DNA of 64,000 nt from Lophium mytilinum (GCA_010093605.1 MU004189.1:503834-567833), one strand, 5' to 3'. Positions 34,438-46,033 are shown, counted from the stretch's first letter. Made by a program: numbers and translations. Notes: a model not told the origin generated them from the sequence alone.

Positions 34438-37048
34438 ATGGGTGCTATGGGACGTTTCGCACGTAGAAAGAGGAAGACCATGGCCAGAATCCGGGCCCTT
34501 CTTCGAGCGAGAGCCTCCGCCAACGCTCCGCCCCAAGGAGGATTGGATGGAGAGTCAGAGCCGCCTGCCACAGCGCCTCAACTTCCGCGACCTAGCCCGC
34601 GTCCCAAGCTGCCGGGCAAACTACATGCTAGCAAGTCAACACCTGGTTTGTCAAGACAGATCAGCCACAAGCTGTCGGCTTTCTTTCAGAGCCCTACTGT
34701 CGTGTACCGTCCGACATCACGTCTACAACCATCAACAGTGGCTTCAGTTGTGGAAGAGGTTCACACCCAATCAAACTCTTCTAGTCTTCTTTTGAGCATT
34801 CAGCCACCCGACCCACCATTGAGCACCCCCGTCGATCAGAACGATCCTTCCCCATCATCCTATCAGTCAAGCGTCAACAGCAGCAATCTCCTGAAAAGCG
34901 TCCAGTCAACAGCACCAACCTCACTATTCTCTTCGGGTGCTCTTAGGTCTGCCGAAACGATATACATCAAAAGCCGCAACCAAGATGGAGACGGAAACGG
35001 GCCTCCAGGGATCCCCGAATACGTCATTGACCAAGTGATACCCCAATCCCGTTGGTGTGCCTTTCCTAGGCAAGACGCACCTCGTGTCGTTCAACCCTCT
35101 ATCCGTACAGTCGAGAACGCTGCTGCCGCCAAAATCTTCCTCGAAAATCACTTTAATGGGCTGTTTAACCAGAGGATAAACCCACGTTCCCTCAGGCGCC
35201 GAAATCTCGAACGAACGCTCTTCAATTTGACTGTTCCAAACGAGGAGAGGAACCAAAAGCGACAAGAATGGTACCGCGGCGAAAGTGAGCACCTTCGCCA
35301 GACACGAGTGCTGAAGTCTAGGACTATGGCGAGAAAGAATATGAAGGGATTACACATCACAGGTTACGAGATCGTCCGGATATTGGGCAAAGGTAGCTTT
35401 GGTGTTGTGAGGCTAGTCCGCGAAAGAGGAGACAGTACCAGCGACCACCAACGTATTGAGACGCTGGACGGTCAAATGGCCCGAGCTATGCCCAATGATA
35501 CGTTGGTCAAAGATTTTACGCGAACCTGCAAACAGGTGTACGCCATGAAAGTCATCAGGAAGTCTGATATGCTTCGAAACAGTCAGGAAGGGCACCTACG
35601 CGCTGAACGAGATTTCCTCGTAGCCTCGGAGAACTCGCGCTGGGTTGTGCCGCTCATTGCCAGCTTCCAGGATAACAATAACCTCTACCTCGTTATGGAG
35701 TACATGGTCGGCGGGGACTTTTTGGGTCTTTTACTTAGAGAAGACGTTTTGGACGAGGGTATTGCACAGTGGTATATTGCCGAGATGATATGTTGCGTAG
35801 AGGAGGCACACCGCATGAATTGGATCCATCGCGATGTCAAGCCTGACAACTTTCTCATAACGGCATCTGGTCACCTAAAAATATCTGATTTCGGACTGGC
35901 GTTCGACGGACATTGGGCGCACAATCAAAGCTACTACAACGAACAACGATACTCTCTCATGCGAGATCTCAATATCAATGTTAGAGGTGATTCTCAGGAT
36001 TGCGAAGAGGAGATGGAAAAGAACAACGCACAGCGGGTGGCAGACATCATCAACGGCAACCCTCTAGACTGCAAAAGATCCACTGGGAAGCCGCAATCAG
36101 AGATCAACGGACCTGTTTTGGATTGGTTGAATCGGACGCAGAGGCGTAGCTTTGCAAAGAGTGTTGTCGGCACTAGCCAGTACATGGCACCTGAAGTCAT
36201 CCGAGGAGAGACGTATGACGGGCGGTGCGATTGGTGGAGCATTGGCATCATTCTCTACGAGGTACGTGTCGACAACGCTTTACATGCTACGATTCTAACA
36301 AGATCCTTCAGTGTCTATACGGCTGCACCCCCTTCTTCTCCGAAAACAGAACCGCAACAAAAGAACGAATTCTCGTAAGCTTCGCACTATTCATCTGAAT
36401 CAACCACTCTAACCCCTTCCCCAGCGCCACAAACAAGTCCTCAAATTCCCCTCCGACTTCCGCTACGCGCGCCCCTCCACCGACCGCGTCCCCCTACGCC
36501 CCGTCTCCCGCTCCGGCATCGATCTCATCTCGCGCCTCCTCGACGAAAAAGAGGTCCGCCTCTCCGCACGCCGCTACCGCGACAACGACTTCGCCATCGC
36601 CCGCCGCACCCTCTCCTCCCGCTACCTACGCAACTCGCACCTCCACTCGCCCGGTCACTTCGTCTTCGCCAACGACGCCGAAGACATCAAGGTCCACCCC
36701 TTCTTCCGCGGCATCGACTGGCAGAATATGCACCGCGCGCAGCCGCCGTTCGTGCCGCGGGTTAAGGCAGATCAACCGATCACGAAGTATTTTGACGACG
36801 AGGCGGACATTATGAGCGAGAGTGATCATTTGGATTCAAGTAGTTATGCGAGTGGGGCGGTGGAGAAGGAGGAGGGAGATGGGAAGATGGGGGGCAAGGG
36901 GAGGCGCAGGCGGAAGGAGAAAAAGAGGCCAAGGGATAAGATACTTAGGGATCCGGAGGTCGGGAGGGCGGTGTTGGAGATTAGGAAGAAGGGCGCGTTT
37001 GTGGGGTATACGTATCGGAGGCCGAGGTTTGCAATGCCGGAGTGTTGA
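34438..37048 (+). CDS. NDR-type AGC Ser/Thr protein kinase, non-COT1/non-DBF2 lineage
   Basis: Exons 34438-36261, 36312-36374 (63 nt) and 36425-37048 give 836 residues. Order: basic Ser/Pro-rich N-terminus (1-215), an NTR-like helix where MOB would bind (about 222-300), then the kinase domain. It shows GKGSFGVV (Gly loop), YAMKVI (Lys), HRDVKPDN, DFGLAF, an NDR-type long insert of about 90 residues, the activation loop AKSVVGTSQYMAPEV with its Ser, and DWWSIGIILYECLYG. The C-terminal hydrophobic motif VGYTYRRPRF holds the Thr that an upstream kinase would phosphorylate. The protein stops seven residues later. NDR kinases with MOB control polarity and septation. The GTSQYMAPE loop differs from the GTPDYIAPE of COT1/CBK1, so this is a distinct paralogue. 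Composition flips from C-rich to G-rich in the last exon. Confidence 0.88.
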
Positions 37049-37919
37049 GATGATGGTTCCTGTGGGAGAGAAGGTGATGGATGAGAGGAGAGGGCTGTCG
37101 GTGATGCTCTTGCTGTCTTTCTTTTGTGTGGAGTGTTATTCTTAGTTTCCAGGCTTGCTTTGGGTCTGTAGTCAAAATCCCTTTGATGTTCGAGCTACTT
37201 GAATGTGGTGCTACGTGGGTTGTCTTTTGACTTACACTCGCTGCTGCTCGGGGCACCTCGACATGGCATGTGTACCCGGACCTGATGTTAAGCTCCTAAG
37301 CCTAAGGTTCAGACGAGTTGGTGAGGTTCTTGATACGAGGCGGATCCCAGGCCCATCTATGCGACTCGCCTCCATTACACCTCGATCCTGACTCCGAGTC
37401 CCATCCCTTGAAAAACTCTCATATTGTACGAAGTCATCCTCAGCCTCATGATCCATCCCCTACAGACGTCTACTACTCATTAAAACTCGCACTCCTGTCA
37501 GCACGCCTTAGCAAATCACCACCTAGATCAGCGTCCAGAGCAAACGAGAGCCACTTATGTTGATCACACCCAGGGCCTCTTAGAGCAGAGGAGAGGTGGG
37601 AGTAGCGCATTCGATAAGTATACCTGACCACTAATCTCATAACGGGAAGTAGACCTTTGGCGAATCGTTCAAGACTCTCTCCTCAAATCAATAGTCCTAA
37701 CCTTCACGTCTCATGTAGAGTTGGAAAAGCGTATGGGGATGGATACCTGTGACAGTGACTGAGGAGTCCGCACAGGTTATCGTAATCGCGTTGTGGAACA
37801 ACAAAGTCGAAGAGTGGAGGGACTCATCTTCACTGAGATGAGAAGAGCTTCGTCTCCACCACGATTAGAAGAAGCTCGTTTATCTCTGATGCGATGAGAT
37901 ATAGACCACCTCCTATGTT
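37049..37919. other. 3' flank of the NDR kinase
   Basis: No gene recognised. Possibly the decayed edge of the array that follows. Confidence 0.5.
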
Positions 37920-40250
37920 ATTTGATACTCGTCATCACCACATCAATTGCTGAAGCCGCACCACCACCACGCCCATGGGACACAAGACACAGTTATGACA
38001 ACCAACCGATCGAGTGGTGTTGTTGTTCCTTTGACCCCCCCTCTCCCACTCCACGTGCGAAGTATTTATATGCGATTTTGAAGACCCCACCTCCTTTTCT
38101 CCCCCCCCATAGCTCCGCGGTCATGCTTTTTTTGCACTCCATCCACCATGAGACTGTAGAGTGTTGCATTCGATCCACCGCCCCATTACGTCGTAATGTT
38201 TTCCATATCTAATCTTCAGCTATCGCATATTGTAGTAGTACCAGTTCTTTTTGACTGACCTCCCCTGCCTCCCCACATTAGGAGCTTGCTTGCGAATTTT
38301 CGATATTCCACTACCATGAGCATCGAATATACTCTGATCGATCCCGCCACGTTCAGTTGGGATCTGGTGGATGTTTGATCCCCATCAGTTGTTAGTGTAA
38401 GATCTTTTGATCCGCCTCCCTTGGCTTTCCAAACGCATCATTTCGCTATTGAGTTTTCGAGACTCCATCAACATGCGCCTTTGGAATGGTCTGTTTGATC
38501 CACCGGCCCATTTTGGCGTGAAGTTTCGCGTTTCTGATCCCCAGACACCACCCATAAGCGATTACCCGAGGAGCTGTTGACCGACCTCCCCTCCACTCCA
38601 CATGCATCACTCCGACTGTCAAGTTTTCGATACTCCACCAGCATACCGCTGTTGACGGGTTTTGTTCGGCCACTGCTCCATTGTCCCGTGATGTAGTGAG
38701 TCTCTGATCCCCAGCCACCACCCATTTTCAGCAGCGCTAAAATTCTTTTGATAGACCTACCCTCCTTCTCCACATATCACATTTCGCTGTCAAGTTTTCG
38801 AGACTTCAACAGCGTGCCGCCGTCGAAGTGCTTTGTCTGATCCACCTCCACATATTGACGTAGTGCTGAAGTTTCGTTTCTGATTCCCAGCCACCACCCA
38901 TCGACTCATGGCAGAGAGCTTTTGACGGACGTCCCCGCCTCTCCACATGTAGGGTATCGAGTTCGTAGTATTCAATCCACCACCCTATTCCTGCTTGACC
39001 ATCTGGTTTCTGATCCCCAACCACCACCACATGAGGGGTTTGCGTCGTGTCTTTCTACCCGCCTCTCCCCCTTCTCCCATGTAGCGGGGGCATTGGGCCT
39101 ATTTCACAAGTCCAGCACCATGTATGGCTTGGTCTCCGATTCTGAACTACTGCCCCATGAGAGAGCCTTTTCTCGATTCTTGATCCCTAGACACAACCCC
39201 TTTAGATGCCATGTCTTACGATGTTTATGACCCGCCCCTCCCCTTCTCCACATGACTTGAAGCATCGGGCGCATTTTGCAAGCCCAGCACCATAGAGGGC
39301 CTGGTCTTCGATTTTGAAGCACCAGTCCATGCCGTTGTTCCTTCCAGGTTCTGAAACCACCACATATTGACGTGTGCTTCGAACTTTTCGATTCACCTCG
39401 TCCCCTTTCTCCTCGTGCATCGAAACATCGGGCGAATTTTACAACCCCAACACCATCAGACCAATGATGATCGTTTTTTAACCACCAGCCCGTAGCAGAC
39501 TGCTGGTGTAGGTTTTTGATGCACAAACACCACACCATGAGATCTCTCATTCGAAGATTTTGATCCTCCCCTCCCCCTTTCACATGGGCTGGACCGTGTG
39601 GTTGTTTTTGTAAGCCCAGCACCATTCGAAGCACTAAATCTGCTCTTTTGAACCACCAGCCCCATGAATAGAGTGTGTCCAAGTTTTGAATACCCAGGCA
39701 CCCACCCCATGGAGTCTGTTTTGGATCTCGTTTTGATCCACCACTCTCCCTTCTCCCATTCTTCATAGTGATCGAGCGGATTTTACAAGCCCAGCACCCA
39801 TCAAAATAATACTGACGCGATGTTTTTGAACCACCAGCCCGTAACAGGCTGATGTGTAGGGTTTTGATCCACAAATACCACCCCATGAGACTCCTCCCGA
39901 AATTCCTGTTCTAATCCACCACCTCCCTCCCCACATTCCTATGTATGTTCGGAAGTTTTTGGGAGCCCACCACCATTGCTCCACGGCTGTTTCAATTCCG
40001 ATCCTCCGCCCCATCGACCATCCCATCTCGCATTTTTGATCGATGCTTTCGATCCCACCCCTCCCCTCCCACATATTGTGTTTTGTGCACCAGTTTTGCA
40101 AGCCCAGCACCATGGGGCTAAGGATGGTGAATTGTCGATCCACCGGCCCATGCCAGTAGGTGATTTGTTTTTTCGATCCCCAAACACCCACCCCATGAGA
40201 TTGTGATAGTGCCGAATTTTTGATCCACACTTCTCTCTCCCCTCCCTTCC
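37920..40250. repeat. Degenerate ~172-bp array built of ~43-bp sub-blocks
   Basis: A block like AGCCCAGCACCAT, or CTCCA(C)CA(G)CAT in the earlier units, recurs at about 38135, 38302, 38461, 38630, 38802, 38973, 39109, 39281, 39443, 39613, 39788, 39964 and 40101. Steps are mostly 160-176, two near 137. Each unit has four sub-blocks, each opening with a T run: TTTTGATCC...CTCCCCTTCTCCCAT; TTTTGCAAGCCCAGCACCAT; TTTTGAACCACCAGCCCAT; TTTTGATCC.CAAACACCACCCCATGAGA. These motifs are kept while the spacers between them are not. The + strand is pyrimidine-rich. A decayed unit may start near 37950. The longest open frame through it (39104-39886, -) encodes Trp/Gly-rich nonsense and is not accepted. Confidence 0.85.
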
Positions 40251-41419
40251 CATGAAAAAAAGAAAAGCAGGAACGAGGGCGGCAGGAGAGATTCTTATAC
40301 CGGACCTACCCCTCTGTTGCCAAGCCGCACGTGAGACATAGGAGAGACGTGGCCGGTAACACGGCATCAGCTACGGTGGTGGAACCACGTGGGAGGTGTG
40401 TGGTACGACAGAAGCGGTGTGCGAGATGACGTAGCGGCACCGGGTAATCAGAGAGCGGGGTGGAGTGGAGTATGATATCTTACGCACGCTGATAACTGAC
40501 GTGGCTCACTTCAACCTTGTGCCTGAAGGGGATTTCAGATAGCCACGACCAATAGACGCACCTACAATTTCCAGTACCGCATCCAAAAGCTATAGTAAAT
40601 GGAAAATTGAGGGGTAGTAAGGAAGGCGAATGTGGGATGATGACAGATTATGAAGTTTGAAGTTATTTGATTTGATATGATGGCGTTGAATATCTACTCG
40701 AAGCAAGTTTCGTACAAGCCCTACGAAGAGTGAGTCGCGTGGCTATTAAGCACAAGAACATCTCTGCTCTCTTCTTCTCCTCCTTCCCCCCCAGCCAATC
40801 TGTCACTGAATGTCCAGAAGTGGCAACTGACTATCGAACAAGACACAAAAGGAAGAAGTATGACCGCCCCGGCTGCCAACGGTCCGCCCCAATAGGAGCA
40901 GAACCCAACAACCAGCGGCAGGAAAAGTATAAACAACGAAGAAGTAAGATGTCGAAAGACTTTTTTGACACAAATGCGTCTAATCCAGCAAGTTATAAAA
41001 AAAAAAATGAATGAAGATGTGCGGCTCTCGCCCCCAAAAAGGCCGGCCGGTAAAAACAGGGTTGTCGAGAAATGGTAAAACCGTGGGTCGTATTTCATCG
41101 TTAAGGTAAGGTGGTTGGTGGGTCCAGTCCAGAATCCCCGCCACGTGGGAAAGCGTAGTATAGGTGCACCAACCCGCCCGCCGTCTCCGCTACCCGCTAA
41201 AGACGACGGATTCCGTGGTTCGCCCCCGCGCCGATAGAATGGTAGTGGGCGGCGTAGTGCAGGTAAATGTAGTTCCGTGGTCGTAACGCGTCCAGCAGGC
41301 CCATTAGCGCTGGAGCCGCAATCGCCCTGCCTCCTTCCTCTGTCGCTCTCTTCCTCTCTCTCGTCGTCCCGCCCCGGGCCTCAGACTCGCTCTTCGCTGA
41401 GGGTGGAGTGGTGGTTCCA
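40251..41419. other. 3' flank of the small conserved gene
   Basis: No gene recognised. Contains CACGTG sites near 40328, 40387 and 41142 and an A11 run near 41000. Confidence 0.5.
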
Positions 41420-41792
41420 TCACCGCACTGCTCTACCTGTGCCCATGCGTGATAGCTCTTTGATGCCGACCATCGGGCTCTTGCTCATCCGCCGACTCGC
41501 GCGGCTCGCGGTCGAGTTGTTGGTCGAGCTCGACTTTGAGCTCGTGGGGCTCGAGGCGTAGATGTACTCGCCGTCGACGTACTGGGCTTCGCTGATGAAG
41601 GTGGTGCGCTTCTCGCGGCGGGTGTAGCGCTGCTCGAGGCGGTAGAGCTCGAGTTCTGTTCGAGATGGGTCAGCGTGAAGATTTTCAGGGAGGCAAGGAA
41701 TGCGTGATCAAGTCGAGGGGGGTGGGTAGTGTGATTCGAGTAATTGAGGAGAGGGGAGGCGTACTGGCTTGTAGCTTCTCGAATAGACCCAT
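41420..41792 (-). CDS. Small conserved fungal protein, unknown function
   Basis: Exons 41792-41765 (28 nt) and 41655-41420 give 87 residues; intron 109 nt, GTACGC-AG. The spliced start reads MGLFEKLQAKLELYRLEQRY, followed by TRREKRTTFISEAQYVDGEY, then a Ser/Thr-rich tail (SSPTSSKSSSTNNS) and KSPMVGIKELSRMG. The first 43 residues look like a conserved, highly charged helix, and I recall similar short proteins across Pezizomycotina; no function is known to me. The gene is absent from a simple open-frame view because exon 1 codes only nine residues. The exact 3' end is less sure: a donor-like GGTAGAG lies nine codons before the stop. Confidence 0.72.
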
Positions 41793-42885
41793 AATGGAGT
41801 TGTGTTAAGTGTCGAGGACGTGATGGAGGGTCAGAGGTCGTCGGGATATGCTGCTGACAGATTGACAGGCGATAAGATTGTTAATCTCGAGAGAGGTGTT
41901 TGCTTTTCCGAGGGGGCAGAACAAATGAATGGTGCAGTCGGGGTCGCAATTGGCGTTTCGTCGGTGAGTCTAGGAAGCTCTTGGCCGCAAATGAGGGTGC
42001 TCGGGGTAGACTGCAGGATAAAGAGCGCAATGGGTGAGAAAGTGTCGAGCAGAAGGCGGGTTGGACGGCTGGCGTGGAGGTCGCGAGGGCGCTCATAGGG
42101 GCCCCGGCGGCGGGCTTCTTAGCGGAATAGCACGCTTCTGGAAGGCCAAAGCTGGTGCCGACAGCCCATCCTGCAGCAAACGAGTCGCCGTTCCGCCAGG
42201 GGTTCATGCAGCAAACACGTCGATGCCGCCACTGGACCGGTCCAGCTCTTGCGCCTTGCATCTTGGGCCTGGCTTGTTCGGCATCTCCTGCCGCGCACTC
42301 TTCATGCCGTGGCCACTGTCACCCTTCACGGCCTCTTGTTCCTGCGCAGTATCGAGCAGTCAGCAGCAGCCGGGCCTGCCACGCCCTGAATCTCGGGCGG
42401 GACCCGAAGCAAGCGTCCCGCAACGTGGACTTGAGCTTAACGAGTCAGGCCCGGCATCCCGGGGGTTGGTTTGGCTAGCTCTTCGAGGCCTGTTCGCCGC
42501 GTGAGTTTGCGCCATCACGAACTCCATGCGAGCCCTGGTCGACGATAGCTACCCACTCTCCACACTGCCGTCGCCCTGGGACCACCTTATCGCCCTGACA
42601 CACGCCTATCACTGCCCACTGCATCGACGGACAGGAGCCGGGGAACCGCCCGCAGGGTGTATGGAACCAACGACGACTTGGTGAACCTCTATTCTCGTAT
42701 GCTAGGTATATGGAAACCCAACCGGGGAACGCCTACAGAGTGCATGGAACCAACGACGACTTCGTGAACCTCTATTTTCGTATGCTAGGTATCTAGGGAA
42801 CCCGAGTCCATCCGCTTGTATGACTATGCATGCCGTGTATCATCGAACACCGCGCAAACGATAGATGCCGCCCTCACGCCGCTTT
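41793..42885. other. Intergenic, TPS2 terminator to small-gene promoter
   Basis: Open frames on both strands are GC-rich shadows without a domain. Contains an 83-bp direct repeat (listed separately). Confidence 0.5.
42640..42801. repeat. 83-84 bp direct repeat, two copies
   Basis: Copies start GGGGAAC at 42640 and 42724. Both contain ATGGAACCAACGACGACTT (42661 and 42744), GTGAACCTCTATT and TCGTATGCTAGGTAT. They are nearly identical over the inner 60 bp, so the duplication is recent. About 85 bp past the TPS2 stop. Confidence 0.88.
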
Positions 42886-45800
42886 TCATAGTCGCGACTC
42901 CGGCACAGTTCCTTCAACTACGGCCACAGCGCCTACATTGCCCGCGTCAGCAGAGCCATTGAGCAGCGAAATGACAGAAATGACATCGGACGGCTCGAGG
43001 AGGTGCCAGCTGGCGAGCGTCTGCTTGGAGCTGGCGCCCACTGTCACCGAGAAGACGTGATCTGTAGGCAGCTTGGAATGCCGTAGCGAGCGGAACATAT
43101 CTGCCCTTGTTAGCATTCCTGATTTGCACAAGAGGACTACATCTCAATGCTCACCTTCGTCCGTGAAGTCGTCACCAAGACAGAGCACAAACTCTGGAGC
43201 CTGTCCGGGCTGGTCGCCATATGACTCAACCAATCTCTTCGCAATCTCGCCCTTGTTGACGAACCGCGGCCGCACTTCGAGGTTGGCCTTGCCCTCCATC
43301 ACTTCAACGTCGAACTTCTTGGCGACCGTGCTGTTGAGGAGCTTCTGGCATTCGCGTGCCTGGTACACTCCATACTCGGGGTCTGCTCGACGATAGTGCC
43401 AAGTGAGCGCAATCTTCTTCCGTTCGATGAAGGATCCTGGCTTGTTAGACAGCGCACATATCAATTAGACAATGGTCATACCTTGAGTCCGCTCCGTGTA
43501 GTGCTGGAAGACACTCATCACCTCCGACTGCCAGCTCATATCTTCTTTCTCCGTAAGATTCGCCCATTCCTCGCTTCTTGGATACCGCATGAAGCTCCCA
43601 TGCTCGGCACTGAAGCCAAGCTCTGAGATATGACCCATCCACTCGTCCAAGAACGCCTGGTCTCGCCCACTAATAATCCACACCGCATTCGCCGGATCCG
43701 AAGCAAGTGTCTTGAGCGTACGAAGCACGCGGTCTGATGGAATTGCCGCCTGCGGGTCTTTGACAATCGGAGTGAGAGTGCCATCGTAGTCGAACATGAA
43801 TACTCGCTTCTTTGCTTGCCGGTATTGGTACAGCAGCTTGGCCCGGTCCAGCGCTGGTGTCGCGAAAGACTGGTCGAATGAAGACAAGTTTGTCATAAGC
43901 CGCTTCAGGAAGTTGTTGGTCCAGTTCTGTACGTTGTTTGTGACAACGTGCTTGTAAAGTTTTTCTTGATGGTCCTTCCGAACGTCCATGGGCATCGTAA
44001 GAGCTTCGTTGATTGCCTCGGCCACTCCACCTAAATCCCAAGGGTTGATATGAATAGCATTCCCCAGGCTGCCAGCCGTGCCCGAAAACTCAGAGAGGAT
44101 CAATGGACCGTTATTTGCTTTTTGGCAGATGACGTATTCCAGACTGGTAGTGTTCATCCCGTCTCTAACACTGGTAATAAGACCCACATCTGCGACTCGG
44201 AGTAGCGCGAAGTACTCCTCCCGCGACAGATATTGGGGGAAGTGCTGAACCGGTGCGAAACTCAGCGAGCCATAAGTACCATTGATCCTGGCCACCAGGT
44301 CTGCGATTTTGTTGACGAATCTGTTGTCCGCATCCTCTTGATCCTCTTGGAGATGGCTAGGGCTTGTGACCTGGATCAACACGACCTTGTCGTGCCACTC
44401 TGGATATCTCTCGAGGAACATCTCAAATGCTTGGAGCTTTTGTGCAACACCTCTGACCGAATCAAGGCGATCCCGCCCCACTATGATCTTCTTTCCCGCA
44501 TAGAGCTCGCGGATCCCTTTGATCTTTTCCTCAATGAGTGGATCTCCAAAGGCCTGTCGCTGAGTAGAAGCCGCCGCGATTCCAATGGGGAAAACGTCTA
44601 CAGCAACATGAGCACCGTATGCATCAACGCCTGCCGACGATGAATCAAACCCGAGAATTCTTGTACAGCATGAAGAAAAGTGACGAGAGTAGCTGTATGA
44701 CTGGAAACCAATCATGTTTGCACCGAGAACACCTTCTAAGATCTCCTTTCTTCGGCTGAGGCAACGGTAGAACTCGCTACTCGGAAATGGTACATGAAGG
44801 AAGAACCCAATGTACACACTGGGAAGGCGCTGGCGGAGGAGACTGGGCAAAAGTAGTAGGTAATAGTCATGAATGACTATGATGTCTCCTGGCTTGTAGA
44901 TTTCCAGGATCCTATCCGCGAAGAGCTTGTTCATGCGGTAGTAGTCTGCCCAATATCGCCGTACAGCTCGGCCATCCGAAGGCTCGTTCTGTTTGTAGTG
45001 GAAAAGCGTGTAGAGCTCATGCTCTGCGTAACGACGCCACTTGGACTGGTCTTTGATGATGGCCACATCTTGGTCTGCGTCAATTCCATCTGTCAGCCAC
45101 ACTGGAACGATTCTGCCTCCATGGTCACGCTCTAGTTGTCGCTCCAAGCGTTTCCGGTCTTCACGGCCGACTCTCAGTCCCTCATACGCTGCGGGCTGTG
45201 GCGGTTTGGAAGAGCCGTCGACGGGAATTGGAGCAGATGCTTTATTCGTTTGCGTAGCGACTGGGGGAGGATTTGTGGATGAAGATGTTGCTGGTCGCGC
45301 TCCTGCACGTTCTTCGATTTCTCCAGTCCACCCTACCATTGTGTGGTTCCATGGCGATGAAGATGAAGCCAGATAGGATAGCGAGTCGAACAACGCCGAG
45401 GTCCCTCGCCTTGCTTTCAGTTCCTATTACCAGTTAGCCCACTCTCGAAACGAGTAGCGGCGTTCGCTGAGCGATCTCAGAAGACTGTTACAACTATGCC
45501 GTCGTTGATGGCAGTCAGATGTTTCCGCCCACACCATTTTTTCTTCAACTTACCCAGTCATGGCCCGGAGAGTATCCAATTTGATATGGCACACAGAAAG
45601 TTGCGGAGATGACCCCTCCACTGAGATTCAAGCCAGGGTGAGCAGCCCTGGGATCTACATCTGCGAGGTCGGGCTTCCCAACTGTATCTCCAATGAGGCT
45701 GAGCCGGCGCAACAGATCCTCTCCACTCCTAGCTCCAGCCGCCGCTTCGGTCGGAGAATCGGGTCTAGGTCCATCTTTGGGGGCGAAATAGGAATTTGCA

Positions 45801-46033
45801 TTCCATCGTGGGCCTGGCGTGGCGTTCTCATCAAAAGGAAGCTGGGTGCTTTCACCGGCTTGGCCTGGTTCGATGTATGCAGAGTGTCCGGCGAGATGAA
45901 CACCAGGAGTGACGGGGACCGATGTTATGGATGGGTGCAGTGCAGGATGGGCATCTTCCTGTTCCTCGTCGACTGCGGAGGATGGACGTGGGGAGGTAGA
46001 CATTGCTACGCTCTCTTTGGTGTCGTTCTGCAT
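42886..46033 (-). CDS. TPS2: Trehalose-6-phosphate phosphatase (TPS2 type)
   Basis: Exons 46033-45554, 45423-43482, 43436-43155 and 43100-42886 give 972 residues. The enzyme removes phosphate from trehalose 6-phosphate in the cytosolic trehalose synthase complex. Residues about 150-690 form a GT20 (synthase-like) domain, starting GVISATFCVPYQIGY. Its sugar-binding positions are altered: HDYYLL for HDYHLL, RLDSVRG for RLDYxKG. This fits the known inactive synthase half of Tps2. The HAD phosphatase follows (about 700-950): FDYDGTLTP (nucleophile Asp), ISGRD, and GDDFTDEDMF across the last splice. Introns are 130, 45, 54 nt. The N-terminal 140 residues are Ser/Pro-rich and likely regulatory. It is divergent from the poly(A) polymerase gene. 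Confidence 0.94.

Noticed and set aside
34124-34795. 223-codon + frame overlapping the kinase start
   Set aside because: Shadow of the kinase leader and N-terminal exon in another frame; no domain.
39104-39886. 260-codon open frame (-) through the 172-bp array
   Set aside because: It is Trp/Gly-rich, follows the DNA repeat rather than a protein repeat, and changes frame relation between units.
40721-41098. 125-codon hydrophobic frame (-)
   Set aside because: Looks membrane-like only because the DNA is rich in A and G runs on +; no homology recognised.
41881-42504. Overlapping frames of 107-156 codons on both strands
   Set aside because: GC-rich mutual shadows without domain or convincing codon pattern.
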